Of a DNA stretch of 64,000 nucleotides, positions 35,159-45,176 are shown in pieces. Each line of letters begins with the position of its first letter. Position 1 is the first letter of the stretch. Under the pieces are notes generated by a model. That model did not search any database. It was not told the DNA's origin and was given only the letters and a program-made list of their open reading frames with translations. The stretch spans positions 992,001-1,056,000 of the forward strand of contig NZ_CP046056.1 of NCBI RefSeq assembly GCF_016132445.1. The letters are read 5' to 3'. Both the position numbers and the translations under genes were made by a program. The DNA is from Venatoribacter cucullus (GTDB lineage Bacteria > Pseudomonadota > Gammaproteobacteria > Pseudomonadales > Oceanobacteraceae).

Positions 35159-35211
35159 ATCCGTTCTCGTTAAGGTAAGGGGAATCTAAAACCGGGCTGT
35201 GACATTTGCAT

Positions 35212-35231
35212 GACAATCCCCGACAATCCCC
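35212..35231. repeat. Direct repeat in a promoter region
   Basis: GACAATCCCC occurs twice in immediate succession (35212-35221, 35222-35231) and a third partial GAC follows. It lies in the divergent gap between the OlsB-like gene and a small exported-protein gene and may be a binding site for a regulator. Confidence 0.5.
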
Positions 35232-35276
35232 GACGTTCGTCTGATGGCGCGCTATGCTAAGTGACCGGGAGGAATT

Positions 35277-35873
35277 ATGAAACCGTTGATTGTTACACTT
35301 CTGTTACTTTTTTCTGTGTCCGTTCCGGCGCAGCCAGGCTTGTCAACAGCGACTGCGGAAGCCGTGATACGGGCGGCTCTTAAGGCGGAAACGCTGATGT
35401 GGAGCCCCTTTCCTTTGCCTTATGAGGTCGACCGCTCGCAGACCACCACGGACAGTGTGCTGCTGGAAGCTTTGTATAAGCATGGGCAGGTAACGCGGGA
35501 AAGTGAACTGCGGCTGGCCGGTGAAACGGTCAACGGGCGCTCACGCAAAGTGGCTCAGGCTTTATGGATATACCGTTACCCGGAAGGGCGTGCAGAAGAT
35601 ACGGGCGAGGGCTTTTATTACGGCCGGCCGGAATTGCTGCGCATTGTCGAGCTGTCTGCCCCTTATCTGGTCGGCGAGTATTACTACGCTGAGGCCTTTA
35701 TTCAGTGGGCGGCGGTGGATCTGGAGGCCTGGATTCAGGATCCGGCCTTACGTACGGCCCGGACTTTGCGGCGCAGTCTGGAATCCCGGACCAGGCCCTT
35801 TGAACGGCGGGTGTATCTGCAGTTTGATGGACAGCAATGGGGCTTCTGGCGCGGCCAGCCGGGGCAGCTGTGA
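35277..35873 (+). CDS. Exported protein of unknown function
   Basis: The 198-residue precursor has a signal peptide (MKPLIVTLLLLFSVSVPAQPG), so it is periplasmic or secreted. The mature part is acidic, with a repeated aromatic pattern (YPEGRAEDTGEGFYYG, PYLVGEYYYAEAFIQWAAVDLEAWIQ) and no recognisable domain or Cys motif. GGGAGGAA lies just upstream of the ATG. The gene is divergent from the OlsB-like gene and convergent with the thioredoxin-like gene, whose stop is only 4 bases away. Confidence 0.65.
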   Translation: MKPLIVTLLLLFSVSVPAQPGLSTATAEAVIRAALKAETLMWSPFPLPYEVDRSQTTTDSVLLEALYKHGQVTRESELRLAGETVNGRSRKVAQALWIYRYPEGRAEDTGEGFYYGRPELLRIVELSAPYLVGEYYYAEAFIQWAAVDLEAWIQDPALRTARTLRRSLESRTRPFERRVYLQFDGQQWGFWRGQPGQL

Positions 35874-35877
35874 CGGG

Positions 35878-36396
35878 TTAGCGGGTACGCAGTAATAACC
35901 CCGGCGGGGTGGTAAAACCGCGGTCGCGGTGCAGTACCTTGCCATCACGGCCGACCACGTAATAGCTGGGAAAGGCATCGATTTGCCAGCGCTGCATGGT
36001 GCCTGCTGTGCCCAGTAATACTTCCCCCTGAAAACCACTGCTGCGGACAAAGTCTTCCACTTCGGCCTGGTTTTGCCAGTCCAGAGCGATAACCACCACG
36101 CGCAGGTCATCGCCGGACAGCAGATTCAGTGACGGCATACTGACTTTGCACACCGCACACCAGGGGGCGAAAAAATACACCAGAGTTTTGTTGTGTGCGG
36201 CAGGCCATTGCAGGGTGCCGGTTCCTGCCGGAACAGCGGGCAGCGTTTCTGCCGGCGCCGGTTCACCGCTGTTCAGCATATGGCGGCTTAGCCACAGACT
36301 GAATCCGGCAACCAGCATCAGCACCAGTGCCATTTCAGCCAGCCAGCGGCTGCGCCGGCGTGGCTCAGATGGCACGGGAGAAGCGGTTTTGCTCAT
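35878..36396 (-). CDS. Membrane-anchored thioredoxin-like protein (TlpA/ResA type)
   Basis: The 172-residue protein has one N-terminal membrane segment (about 21-42; LAEMALVLMLVAGFSLWL) and a thioredoxin domain facing the periplasm, with active site WCAVC (CxxC) after YFFAP, and a cis-Pro loop (AFPSYYVV). Proteins like this reduce or protect cysteines during cytochrome maturation or envelope repair; which is not clear. I start at 36396 (MSKTASPV); the longer frame to 36417 adds a few residues. The start lies 32 bases inside the end of hemN, so the two overlap and are probably co-transcribed. Confidence 0.82.
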   Translation of the reverse strand: MSKTASPVPSEPRRRSRWLAEMALVLMLVAGFSLWLSRHMLNSGEPAPAETLPAVPAGTGTLQWPAAHNKTLVYFFAPWCAVCKVSMPSLNLLSGDDLRVVVIALDWQNQAEVEDFVRSSGFQGEVLLGTAGTMQRWQIDAFPSYYVVGRDGKVLHRDRGFTTPPGLLLRTR

Positions 36397-37744
36397 GCTG
36401 CTGCAGGTAAGTATCAAAGGCCATGCAGACGTTGCGTGACAACAAACGGCCGCGCTCGGTAATACGGATACCGCTGGCGCTGATTTCGACCAGCTCGTCT
36501 TTGACCATGGGTTCCAGCTCGGTCAGGCTGGCAGCCAGTGCCGCCCGGCTGTCGATGCCAAACTGCTGATCCAGAACAGCAAAATCGACACCCAGATGGC
36601 ACAGCAGGCCGCTGATCACGGCCCGGCGCAGACGATCGTCAGCACTGGTATGCAGTTGCTTCATGACCGGCAGCTGGTCCAGCCCCAGGGCTTCTTCATA
36701 ACCGTCCATGGTGGTCTGGTTCTGCAGATACCAGTCACCGATCTGGCTGATGGATGAAATGCCAAAACCGATCAGGTCACAGTTGCCGTGGGTGGTGTAG
36801 CCCTGGAAATTACGGTGCAGTTTGCCACTGGCCTGAGCCCGGGCGAGTTCATCATCCGGCTTGGCGAAGTGGTCCATACCTACATAGTGGTAGTTGGCTT
36901 CCGAAAGCTTGTTAATGCAGTGCCCCAGAATCGCCAGTTTTTCACCGGCATCGGGCAGATCTTCGGCGTTAATACGGCGTTGTGGTTTAAAGCGTTCCGG
37001 CAGGTGGGCGTAGTTAAACACGGACAACCGGTCCGGGCTCATGTCCACAATGGCATCCAGGGTGCGGTCGAAGGTTTCCAGGCTCTGGAAGGGCAGGCCG
37101 TAGATCAGATCCATATTGATGGAGCGGAAACCCAGTTCTCTTGCTTCCAGCATTACCGCGCGGATCATGCTTTCCGGCTGAATACGGTTAACGGCTTCCT
37201 GCACTTTATGTTCGAGGTCCTGCACACCAAAGCTGATGCGGTTAAAGCCCAGCTGGCGCAGCAGTTTCAGGGTGTTGGGGCGCAGTTCACGCGGGTCGAT
37301 CTCAATCGAGAAATCGGCATCAGCGGCGGTGCTGAAACGGAACTGTGAGCGCAGAAATTCCATCAGCTCGGTCAGCTGCTCATCGGTCAGAAAGGTGGGG
37401 GTGCCGCCGCCCAGGTGCAGCTGTTCGACCGGGGCGTCGCCCTGCAGCAGCGCACGCTTCATAAGGATTTCCTGTTTCAGAATCTCCAGATAGGGCGCTG
37501 AGCGGCTGGTGTCTTTGGTAACAATCTTATTGCAGCCACAGTAGTAGCAAACATGGCGGCAGAACGGAATGTGCAGATACAGCGACAGCGGTTTGGCCGG
37601 ATCACGCTGGGCAAAGGCACTGCGTTCATCGGCATCGCTGACGGCAGGTTTGAACTCGACCGCGGTCGGGTAAGAGGTATAGCGCGGGCCGGCTTTGTTA
37701 TAGCGCTGGATCAGCAAGGGATCCCAGAACAGAAATTCACTCAT
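36365..37744 (-). CDS. hemN: Oxygen-independent coproporphyrinogen III oxidase
   Basis: HemN is a radical-SAM enzyme that decarboxylates coproporphyrinogen III in heme synthesis when oxygen is absent. The signature CRHVCYYC holds the three cluster-binding cysteines (CxxxCxxC). YTSYPTAVEF is the family's N-terminal motif, and GGGTP and the C-terminal HemN domain follow; the 459-residue length is the true HemN, not HemW, type. I start at 37744, with AGGTGAG 8 bases upstream; a GTG at 37756 is possible. No clear FNR box was found upstream. The gene fits the low-oxygen theme of the ubi and nor genes at the right end. Confidence 0.95.
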   Translation of the reverse strand: MSEFLFWDPLLIQRYNKAGPRYTSYPTAVEFKPAVSDADERSAFAQRDPAKPLSLYLHIPFCRHVCYYCGCNKIVTKDTSRSAPYLEILKQEILMKRALLQGDAPVEQLHLGGGTPTFLTDEQLTELMEFLRSQFRFSTAADADFSIEIDPRELRPNTLKLLRQLGFNRISFGVQDLEHKVQEAVNRIQPESMIRAVMLEARELGFRSINMDLIYGLPFQSLETFDRTLDAIVDMSPDRLSVFNYAHLPERFKPQRRINAEDLPDAGEKLAILGHCINKLSEANYHYVGMDHFAKPDDELARAQASGKLHRNFQGYTTHGNCDLIGFGISSISQIGDWYLQNQTTMDGYEEALGLDQLPVMKQLHTSADDRLRRAVISGLLCHLGVDFAVLDQQFGIDSRAALAASLTELEPMVKDELVEISASGIRITERGRLLSRNVCMAFDTYLQQHEQNRFSRAI

Positions 37745-37898
37745 GGTCGTACTCACCTGATAGTTGCAGGAATGCTACCGCATTGGTGCCGGTATTGTTA
37801 TTGCCCCATATCAATTCTGCCGGCGCGGAGGGGGTAGGTGGCGGCTCCTGATGGTGTAGGCCGATGTCGCCGGACTCGCTAGGTATCCTGTTGATTTA

Positions 37899-37907
37899 TG
37901 GTATGAT
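37899..37907 (+). promoter_or_regulatory. Extended -10 promoter candidate for gyrA
   Basis: TGGTATGAT is a near-consensus extended -10 element (TG-n-TATGAT), about 120 bases before the gyrA start. The matching -35 region is weak, which is usual for extended -10 promoters. Confidence 0.5.
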
Positions 37908-38027
37908 TCGGGCCTTTATTGGCAGCCCGCCGGAAGCCCTTGCAGGCCCGGTGGTGCACCAACCACAAGGACAGAGTCACCTGCTACAACCATAACAGGG
38001 TGATTCCAGACGACGGGCCGGGTATCT

Positions 38028-40682
38028 ATGGGTGAGTTAGCCAGAGAAGTTCTTCCGATTAACATTGAAGACGAGCTGCAGCAGTCTTATCTCGATTACG
38101 CCATGAGCGTGATTGTGGGCCGGGCGTTGCCAGATGTGCGTGACGGTCTTAAGCCGGTACACCGCCGCGTTCTGCACGCCATGAACGTGCTGGGTAACGA
38201 TTGGAACAAGCCCTATAAAAAATCTGCCCGTGTGGTGGGTGACGTGATCGGTAAATACCACCCGCACGGCGATTCGGCGGTGTATGACACCATCGTGCGG
38301 ATGGCGCAGGACTTCTCCATGCGTTACCGGCTGGTGGATGGTCAGGGTAACTTTGGTTCGGTCGACGGCGACTCTGCGGCGGCTATGCGTTACACCGAAG
38401 TGCGGATGGCTAAAATCAGCCACGACATTCTGGCTGATATCGACAAAGAAACTGTGGACTGGGTGCCCAACTACGACGGCACGGAACAGATTCCGGCGGT
38501 TATGCCGACCCGGGTGCCAAACCTGCTGGTAAACGGCTCCTCCGGTATTGCCGTGGGTATGGCCACCAATATTCCGCCGCACAACCTGACGGAAGTACTG
38601 AACGGCTGTCTGGCGCTGATCGATAATCCGGAATTGGATATCGATGGCCTGATGGAATATATACCCGGCCCGGATTTCCCGACCGGTGCTTTTATCAACG
38701 GCCGTGAAGGCATCGTTGAAGCCTACCGCACCGGCCGTGGCCGTATTTACCTGCGCGCCCGGCATCATTTTGAAGAAGACGACAAAAACGGCAAAGTCTC
38801 CATCATCTTCACCGAGATTCCGTATCAGGTGAACAAGGCCCGTCTGATCGAAAAGATCGCCGAGCTGGTGAAAGAAAAGAAAATCGAAGGCATCACCGAA
38901 CTGCGCGACGAGTCTGACAAAGACGGTATGCGTATTGTGGTGGAACTGCGCCGTGGCGAAATGCCGGAAGTGGTGTTGAACAATCTGTTTGCGCAAACCC
39001 AGCTGCAGGGCGTGTTCGGTATTAATACCGTGGCGCTGGTCGACGGTCAGCCGAAAATTCTGAACCTGAAACAGCTGCTGGAAGCCTTCGTTAAGCACCG
39101 CCGTGAAGTGGTGACCCGCCGGACCATTTACGATCTGCGCAAAGCCCGTGAGCGTGGCCATTTGCTCGAAGGTCTGGCGCTGGCGCTGGCCAATATTGAT
39201 CCGGTAATTGAACTGATCAAAAAATCCCCGACTGCCGCCGAAGCCAAAGAGCGCTTAATCGCCACGCCCTGGGCGCCGGGTGATGTGCTGGATATGCTCG
39301 AACGTGCCGGTCCGGATGCCTGTCGTCCGGATGATCTGCCGGAAGAATACGGTTTCCGTAATGGTTCTTACCATCTGTCACCGGCTCAGGCACAAGCCAT
39401 TCTGGATCTGCGCCTGCAGAAGCTGACCGGCCTTGAGCACGAAAAACTGATTGAAGAATACCAGCTGAAACTGGAAGAAATTGCCGGCTTCCTGGAAATT
39501 CTGGGCAGTGCTGAACGCCTGATGGAAGTCATCCGCGAAGAGCTGGTGGCCATCCGGGAAGAATACGGCGATGCCCGTAAGACCGAAATCATGGCGCAGA
39601 AACGCGACCTGACCATGGCCGACCTGATTCCGGAAGAAACCCTGGTATTAACTCTGTCGCACGGTGGCTATGCCAAAACCCAGCCGATGGATGCTTACCA
39701 GGCGCAGAAGCGCGGTGGCAAGGGCAAGTCAGCGGCCAGTGTCAAAGACGAAGACTTTATTGAACGCATGCTGGTGGTGAACAGCCACGATACCGTGCTG
39801 TGCTTTACCGACGCCGGCAAAGTGTACTGGCTGACCGTGTATGACATTCCGCAGGCCAGCCGTAACGCCAAGGGCCGGCCGATTGTGAACGTGCTGAACC
39901 TCGGCGAAGGTGAGCGCATCACGGCTATTTTACCGGTGCCTGAATACCGCGAAGACCGTTTCGTATTCATGGTCACCGCCCGCGGTACGGTAAAGAAAAC
40001 CACGCTGGACCAGTTCAGCCGTCCGCGTTCAGTGGGCCTGATTGCCTGTGAACTGGACGACGGCGATCATCTGGTGGGTGTGGCCATTACCGACGGCAGC
40101 CAGGATATTCTGATGATGTCCAATGCCGGTAAAGCGGTGCGTTTCAAAGAGTCGGATGTCCGTGCCATGGGCCGTGGTGCCCGTGGTGTGCGTGGTATCA
40201 AACTGAATGAAGGCCAGCGCGTAATCTCCCTGATCGTACCGGAAGAAGGTGGCACCATTCTGACCGCGTCTGAGCGTGGTTACGGTAAGCGCACCGAGGT
40301 TACCGAATTCCCGACCAAAGGCCGTGGCACCCAGGGCGTTATCGCCATGGTGGTGGATGACCGTAACGGCCCGCTGGTCGGTGCCGTACAGGTATTTGAT
40401 GGCGACGAAGTGATGCTGATCAGCGATCAGGGCACACTGGTGCGTACCCGGGTGAACGAAGTATCGGTGCTGGGCCGCAACACCAAAGGCGTGACGCTGA
40501 TTAAAGTCGATGCCAAAGAAAAACTGGTGGGTGTGGAACGTATCTGCGATACCGATGAAGAAGATGCCGATGTGCTGGATACCGAGGGTGTTAACCCGGA
40601 TGCCGCAGAGCCGGGAATGAATGGTGCAGACGATGCTGCAACCAATAACGACGTAACAGAAGAAAGCGATAACGAGGAATAA
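38028..40682 (+). CDS. gyrA: DNA gyrase subunit A
   Basis: GyrA is the breakage-reunion subunit of gyrase, which introduces negative supercoils with GyrB. The 884-residue protein has the winged-helix domain with the catalytic Tyr at 122 (AAMRYTE). The quinolone-resistance region has the same numbering as E. coli, with S83 and D87 ([10 protein letters not shown]), i.e. the sensitive residues. The C-terminal beta-pinwheel has the GyrA box (QKRGGKG) that wraps DNA, and the extreme C-terminus is acidic, also typical. It is followed 12 bases later by a Wzz-like gene. Confidence 0.98.
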   Translation: MGELAREVLPINIEDELQQSYLDYAMSVIVGRALPDVRDGLKPVHRRVLHAMNVLGNDWNKPYKKSARVVGDVIGKYHPHGDSAVYDTIVRMAQDFSMRYRLVDGQGNFGSVDGDSAAAMRYTEVRMAKISHDILADIDKETVDWVPNYDGTEQIPAVMPTRVPNLLVNGSSGIAVGMATNIPPHNLTEVLNGCLALIDNPELDIDGLMEYIPGPDFPTGAFINGREGIVEAYRTGRGRIYLRARHHFEEDDKNGKVSIIFTEIPYQVNKARLIEKIAELVKEKKIEGITELRDESDKDGMRIVVELRRGEMPEVVLNNLFAQTQLQGVFGINTVALVDGQPKILNLKQLLEAFVKHRREVVTRRTIYDLRKARERGHLLEGLALALANIDPVIELIKKSPTAAEAKERLIATPWAPGDVLDMLERAGPDACRPDDLPEEYGFRNGSYHLSPAQAQAILDLRLQKLTGLEHEKLIEEYQLKLEEIAGFLEILGSAERLMEVIREELVAIREEYGDARKTEIMAQKRDLTMADLIPEETLVLTLSHGGYAKTQPMDAYQAQKRGGKGKSAASVKDEDFIERMLVVNSHDTVLCFTDAGKVYWLTVYDIPQASRNAKGRPIVNVLNLGEGERITAILPVPEYREDRFVFMVTARGTVKKTTLDQFSRPRSVGLIACELDDGDHLVGVAITDGSQDILMMSNAGKAVRFKESDVRAMGRGARGVRGIKLNEGQRVISLIVPEEGGTILTASERGYGKRTEVTEFPTKGRGTQGVIAMVVDDRNGPLVGAVQVFDGDEVMLISDQGTLVRTRVNEVSVLGRNTKGVTLIKVDAKEKLVGVERICDTDEEDADVLDTEGVNPDAAEPGMNGADDAATNNDVTEESDNEE

Positions 40683-40694
40683 GGAATGGAGCCC

Positions 40695-41786
40695 ATGAAT
40701 CAGGGACAGTACAACCACGCAGCCGATGAAATTGATCTGTTTGATCTGATCGATGATATCAAGGAGAAATGGTACTGGCTGATCGGTACCGGCTTGGTCA
40801 GCGTAGTGCTGGCGGGTTTGTATGCTTTTATGGCAACTCCTACCTTTCAGACCGAAGTGGTGTACAAGCCTGTTACTGAAGCGGAATTGTTGCCGCTGAA
40901 CCAGCCGCGTCTGAAAGATGTGTTCGATATTGCTGCAGATAAAAGTTATATGACCGCTGAGCAGGCGTTTAAGGATGTGCGTGCTCAGGCCCTTTCGGGG
41001 TCATTATTGCGGGAATTTTATAACCTGTTGCTCAGTGAAAAAGATCCGCAGCTGTTGCCGTTGATTTTTAATGAAAAAATTTCACCGGAGCAGAATTTCA
41101 GCAAATTTACCGAGCGTTTCAGCAGCGTGGACCCGGGCGCTAAGCAAAATGATGTTTTTTTACGGCTGAAATTTGAGCTGTCTGATGCAGCACTGGCCAG
41201 TGCAGTACTCAATCGTTACAGCGATTTTATGTTGCAAAAACATCGTGATGAAACCCGTGAAGCGGTCAGTATGCGTATTGAAGCCAAACTGGACCAGTGG
41301 CGGATTCAGGCGGATGAAATGCGTACCAAATATCTGGCTGAAAAAGAGCGTCGCCTGCTGACTTTGGAAGAAGCCGCAGCGGTTGCAGCCAGCATTAATC
41401 AGCAGCGCCCACTGTACGATGCTGAACGTGTTTCCGTGGGCGCTCAGCCTCCGCTGTATATGATGGGTGAAAAAGCCTTGCGCTCAGAAATTACCCAATT
41501 AAAAGGGCGCGCTCAGCGCGGCGAGGATGCTTATATTGCTGGCTTGCCTGAATTACTGTGGAAAATTAAAACGGTAGAAGAAACCCAAATTGCCTGGAAT
41601 CGGGTGAAATATATTCAGCTGGATCAGTCTGCTATTGTGCCGTTGTCGGCGATTAAACCACGCAAGTTGCTGGTCCTGGCACTGGGTGCTGTCGCAGGTG
41701 GCATGGCTGGTATTATGTTTGCACTGATGGCCGCTGCACAGGTGCGGCGTCGCCAGCGGAAACTGAATGAAAAAGCACGTAGTTGA
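40695..41786 (+). CDS. Wzz-like polysaccharide chain-length protein
   Basis: This 363-residue inner-membrane protein has the Wzz/PCP layout: one membrane segment near the N-terminus (about 34-54; WLIGTGLVSVVLAGLYAFMA), a periplasmic domain with long helices (DEMRTKYLAEKERRLLTLEEAAAVAAS), and a second membrane segment near the C-terminus (about 325-350; PRKLLVLALGAVAGGMAGIMFALMA) with the Pro/Gly-rich motif before it. Such proteins set the length of O-antigen or exopolysaccharide chains. I use the ATG at 40695. Its base composition is visibly more A+T-rich than gyrA and serC, and it lies between these two genes, which usually adjoin in Pseudomonas, so it may be a later insertion. Confidence 0.82.
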   Translation: MNQGQYNHAADEIDLFDLIDDIKEKWYWLIGTGLVSVVLAGLYAFMATPTFQTEVVYKPVTEAELLPLNQPRLKDVFDIAADKSYMTAEQAFKDVRAQALSGSLLREFYNLLLSEKDPQLLPLIFNEKISPEQNFSKFTERFSSVDPGAKQNDVFLRLKFELSDAALASAVLNRYSDFMLQKHRDETREAVSMRIEAKLDQWRIQADEMRTKYLAEKERRLLTLEEAAAVAASINQQRPLYDAERVSVGAQPPLYMMGEKALRSEITQLKGRAQRGEDAYIAGLPELLWKIKTVEETQIAWNRVKYIQLDQSAIVPLSAIKPRKLLVLALGAVAGGMAGIMFALMAAAQVRRRQRKLNEKARS

Positions 41787-41803
41787 TCAATAAGTTTTGA
41801 ATC

Positions 41804-41836
41804 AGGTGCGTCTGCAAAGGCGCACCTTTTGTATTT
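41804..41836 (+). terminator. Terminator after the Wzz-like gene
   Basis: AGGTGCG (41804-41810) pairs with CGCACCT (41821-41827), followed by TTTTG and a further T-rich stretch. It separates the gyrA/wzz transcript from serC. Confidence 0.75.
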
Positions 41837-41870
41837 TAAGTGTGTGAGTTCTTAGCGAGTGCCTTTGCAA

Positions 41871-42953
41871 ATGACCCGACTGTATAACTTCTGTGCCGGC
41901 CCGGCCGCGTTGCCACTGCCTGTTCTGGAACAAGCCCGCGATGAAATAACCGATTGGCACGGCAAAGGCCTGTCGATTATGGAAATGAGCCACCGCAGTA
42001 AAGAGTTTGTGGCAGTGGCGGCGCAGGCTGAACAGGATCTGCGTGATCTGTTAAAAATTCCGGCCAATTACAAAGTGCTGTTTATGCAGGGCGGCGCCCA
42101 CAGTCAGTTCAGCATGGTGCCGATGAACCTGCTGCGCGGTGGCAAAAAAGCTGACTATATCGTTACCGGTCAGTGGTCCAAGAAGGCCGTGGGCGAAGCC
42201 AAGCGCTATGCCGATGTACATATTGCGGCCAGCACCGAAGGCAATAATTTCACGTCTGTACCGGCGCAGCACGAGCTGGACCTGAGTGCGGATGCCGCCT
42301 ATGTGCATTATTGCCCGAACGAAACCATTGGCGGGGTGAAGTTTGATTACATTCCCGATGTCGGCGACAAAGTGCTGGTGGCGGATTATTCTTCGTCGAT
42401 TTTGTCTGAGCCGATTGATGTATCGAAATTCGGTTTAATTTACGCCGGCGCACAGAAAAACATTGGTCCTGCCGGTATCTGTGTGGTGATCGTCCGTGAA
42501 GATCTGCTGGGTGACACTCTGCCGGGCACGCCGACCATGTTTGATTACAAAGTCTGTGCTGATAACGACTCCATGTACAACACGCCGCCGACCTACAGCT
42601 GGTATCTGGCCGGGCTGGTATTCCAGTGGCTGAAAGCTCAGGGCGGGGTAGAAGGCATTGCTGTGGTGAATCATCGCAAAGCCGCCAAACTGTACGATTA
42701 CATTGATAACAGCGGTTTTTACGCCAACCCGGTGGTAAAAAATAACCGTTCCATTATGAACGTGCCGTTCACCCTGCAGGACGCCGCGCTGGATAAAACC
42801 TTCCTGGCGGAAAGCGAAGCGGCTGGCTTACTGAATTTAGCCGGTCACCGCAGTGTGGGTGGTATGCGTGCGTCCATTTATAACGCGGTTTCGGAAGAAG
42901 CCGTTGACGCTTTAATCGCCTTTATGGCGGATTTTGCCAAACGTCACGGTTGA
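41871..42953 (+). CDS. serC: Phosphoserine aminotransferase
   Basis: SerC transfers an amino group from glutamate to 3-phosphohydroxypyruvate (serine synthesis) and also acts in pyridoxal phosphate synthesis. The 360-residue protein has [11 protein letters not shown] at the start, [18 protein letters not shown], the pyridoxal-binding Lys in [12 protein letters not shown], and [13 protein letters not shown] at the end. An ATG at 41871 is preceded in frame by GTG at 41859; I choose the ATG by family alignment. It starts the serC-pheA-hisC-tyrA/aroA-cmk cluster, with pheA 10 bases on. Confidence 0.97.
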   Translation: MTRLYNFCAGPAALPLPVLEQARDEITDWHGKGLSIMEMSHRSKEFVAVAAQAEQDLRDLLKIPANYKVLFMQGGAHSQFSMVPMNLLRGGKKADYIVTGQWSKKAVGEAKRYADVHIAASTEGNNFTSVPAQHELDLSADAAYVHYCPNETIGGVKFDYIPDVGDKVLVADYSSSILSEPIDVSKFGLIYAGAQKNIGPAGICVVIVREDLLGDTLPGTPTMFDYKVCADNDSMYNTPPTYSWYLAGLVFQWLKAQGGVEGIAVVNHRKAAKLYDYIDNSGFYANPVVKNNRSIMNVPFTLQDAALDKTFLAESEAAGLLNLAGHRSVGGMRASIYNAVSEEAVDALIAFMADFAKRHG

Positions 42954-42963
42954 GAGAATACCC

Positions 42964-44055
42964 ATGAGTGAAGCCCGGGAACTTGAGCAGCTGCGCCAGC
43001 AGATCGACAGCTTAGATCAGCAGATTCAGAGCCTGATTAATCAGCGTGCCCGCTGTGCTCAGCAGGTGGCCGAGGTTAAGCATAAATATGCTCAGCCGGG
43101 TGAACCCGTGGTGTTTTATCGCCCGGAGCGCGAAGCGCAGGTGTTGCGTAATGTGATGGCCCGTAATGAAGGCCCGCTGCCCAATGAGGGCATGGCGCGG
43201 TTATTCCGGGAAATTATGTCGCAATGTCTGGCGCTGGAAGAGCCGCTGCAGGTGGCCTATTTGGGCCCGGAAGGGACCTTTACCCAACAGGCAGCGGTGA
43301 AACATTTTGGCCATGCCGTTACCTGCCGCAGCCAGATTTCCATTGCTGATGTATTCCGCGAAGTGGAAAGCGGTGCTGCTCATTACGGCGTGGTGCCGGT
43401 GGAAAATTCCACCGAGGGCGTGGTTACCCACACGCACGACAGCTTTTTTGATTCCAGCCTGAAAATCTGCGGTGAAGTGGCGTTGCGTATACACCATAAT
43501 TTGCTGGTTACAACTCCGGATCAGAAGGTTGAGCGCATTTATTCCCATGCGCAGTCGCTGGGCCAGTGCCGGCGCTGGCTGGATCAGCATTACCCGGGAA
43601 TTGAGCGCATTGCGGTCAGCTCCAACGCCGAAGCGGCGCGGCGGGCCAGTAAAGAAGAAGGCAGCGCGGCGATTGCCAGCGAAGCGGCGGCCGAGCTGTA
43701 TCAGCTGCATACCCAGGCGGCCAATATTGAAGACCGTCCGGATAACACCACGCGCTTCCTGATTATTGGTCGTCAGCCCACCACCCCCAGTGGCGATGAT
43801 AAAACCTCGGTATTAATTGCCAGCCGCAATCAGCCGGGGGCCCTGTATCAGGTGCTGGAGCCGTTCCACAAAGCAGGTATCAGCCTGACCCGGATTGAAA
43901 CCCGGCCCGCGCGCAGCGGTACCTGGAGCTATGTATTTTTTATTGATTTTGAAGGCCACCGCGACGATGCCAGCATCGCGCCGGTGATGGAAGAATTACG
44001 CAATATTGCGGTGGATTTCCGCTGGTTAGGCTCTTACCCCAAAGCAGTGATGTAA
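42964..44055 (+). CDS. pheA: Chorismate mutase/prephenate dehydratase
   Basis: This bifunctional 363-residue enzyme converts chorismate to prephenate (N-terminal AroQ mutase, about 1-90; LEQLRQQIDSLDQQIQSLINQRA) and prephenate to phenylpyruvate (dehydratase, about 95-270; VAYLGPEGTFTQQAA, VPVENSTEGVV). A C-terminal ACT domain (about 283-357; ASRNQPGALYQVLEPF and LTRIETRP) binds Phe for feedback inhibition. It starts 10 bases after serC, and hisC follows after 8 bases, so the three are one transcript. Confidence 0.97.
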   Translation: MSEARELEQLRQQIDSLDQQIQSLINQRARCAQQVAEVKHKYAQPGEPVVFYRPEREAQVLRNVMARNEGPLPNEGMARLFREIMSQCLALEEPLQVAYLGPEGTFTQQAAVKHFGHAVTCRSQISIADVFREVESGAAHYGVVPVENSTEGVVTHTHDSFFDSSLKICGEVALRIHHNLLVTTPDQKVERIYSHAQSLGQCRRWLDQHYPGIERIAVSSNAEAARRASKEEGSAAIASEAAAELYQLHTQAANIEDRPDNTTRFLIIGRQPTTPSGDDKTSVLIASRNQPGALYQVLEPFHKAGISLTRIETRPARSGTWSYVFFIDFEGHRDDASIAPVMEELRNIAVDFRWLGSYPKAVM

Positions 44056-44063
44056 GGTTTCTT

Positions 44064-45176
44064 ATGACAGTGAATTTTCAGCAGTTAGCCGTGACCGGCG
44101 TACAAAGTCTGCAGCCGTATCAGCCGGGTAAGCCCATCGATGAGCTGGCGCGTGAGTTGGGCCTGAACGAAGCCGACATCGTTAAACTGGCCAGCAATGA
44201 AAACCCGCTCGGCCCCAGTCCGAAAGCATTGGCGGCGGCGCAGGCAGCGCTGACGGATATGACCCTGTACCCGGACGGTGCCGGTTTTGTGCTGAAAAAA
44301 GCCTTGTGTGACAAGCTCGGCATTCAGCCGCAGCAAATTGTATTGGGCAACGGCTCCAGCGATATCCTCGATTTTATTACCCGGGTGTTCGTCAATGACG
44401 GCGACAACGTGGTGACCTCGCAGCACGCCTTCGCTATTTATGGTCTGGTGGCCAAAATGGTTGGTGCCGAATGCATTAATGTACCGGCGAAAAACTTTGG
44501 CCATGATCTGGATGCGATGGCCGCCGCCATTAATGATCGTACCCGCATCGTCTTCGTCACCAACCCGAATAATCCGACCGGCACTTGGCTGAAAAAAGAC
44601 GAGTTGGTCGCGTTTTTAAATAAAGTACCGGCGCAGGTCCTGGTGCTGCTGGACGAAGCCTATTTTGAGTATGTGCAGGAAGCCGACTACCCGGATGGTA
44701 TTCAGCTGTTACCGCAGTATCCGAACCTGATTATCGCCCGTACCTTCTCCAAGGCTTATGGTCTGGCGGCCTTGCGCGTCGGTTACAGTGTCTCCAGCCC
44801 CGAACTGGCCGATTTAATGAACCGGGTGCGGCCGCCGTTTAACGTTAATTCGGTGGCGCTGGCTGCTGCCGCGGCGGCGTTAGCGGATGACGATTATGTG
44901 GCGCGCAGCGTGGCGGAAAATACTGCGGGTATGCAGCAGTTAACTAACGCTTTTGCAGCCATGAACCTCAGTTATATTCCGTCGGTGGGTAATTTTATTG
45001 CTTTTAAAGTACCGGCTGGTGTGAAAGCCATGGATGTGTACAACCAGCTGCTTGGTAAGGGCGTAATTGTTCGTCCGGTCGGTAATTACGAAATGCCGGA
45101 TTATCTGCGTGTTTCTATCGGCACGGCCGCGGAAAACACCGCGTTTATTCATGCGTTGCAAGCGGTGCTGTCTTGA
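44064..45176 (+). CDS. hisC: Histidinol-phosphate/aromatic aminotransferase
   Basis: This 370-residue fold-type I aminotransferase has the HisC motifs: LASNENPLGPSP, FVTNPNNPTGTW, and the pyridoxal-binding Lys in RTFSKAYGLAALRVGY. Pseudomonas has an equivalent (HisC2) in the same position between pheA and tyrA/aroA, where it probably transaminates aromatic keto acids in addition to, or instead of, imidazole-acetol phosphate. So the true substrate may be prephenate or phenylpyruvate. The stop overlaps the TTG start of tyrA/aroA by 3 bases. Confidence 0.92.
   Translation: MTVNFQQLAVTGVQSLQPYQPGKPIDELARELGLNEADIVKLASNENPLGPSPKALAAAQAALTDMTLYPDGAGFVLKKALCDKLGIQPQQIVLGNGSSDILDFITRVFVNDGDNVVTSQHAFAIYGLVAKMVGAECINVPAKNFGHDLDAMAAAINDRTRIVFVTNPNNPTGTWLKKDELVAFLNKVPAQVLVLLDEAYFEYVQEADYPDGIQLLPQYPNLIIARTFSKAYGLAALRVGYSVSSPELADLMNRVRPPFNVNSVALAAAAAALADDDYVARSVAENTAGMQQLTNAFAAMNLSYIPSVGNFIAFKVPAGVKAMDVYNQLLGKGVIVRPVGNYEMPDYLRVSIGTAAENTAFIHALQAVLS

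Noticed and set aside
37745-38027. FNR site upstream of hemN
   Set aside because: TTGAT occurs near 37891 but lacks the matching ATCAA half and fits better as part of the gyrA promoter region.
38037-39161. Open frame opposite gyrA
   Set aside because: The frame mirrors the biased codons of gyrA and encodes no recognisable protein.
38028-40682. Quinolone-resistance change in gyrA
   Set aside because: S83 and D87 are both the sensitive residues.
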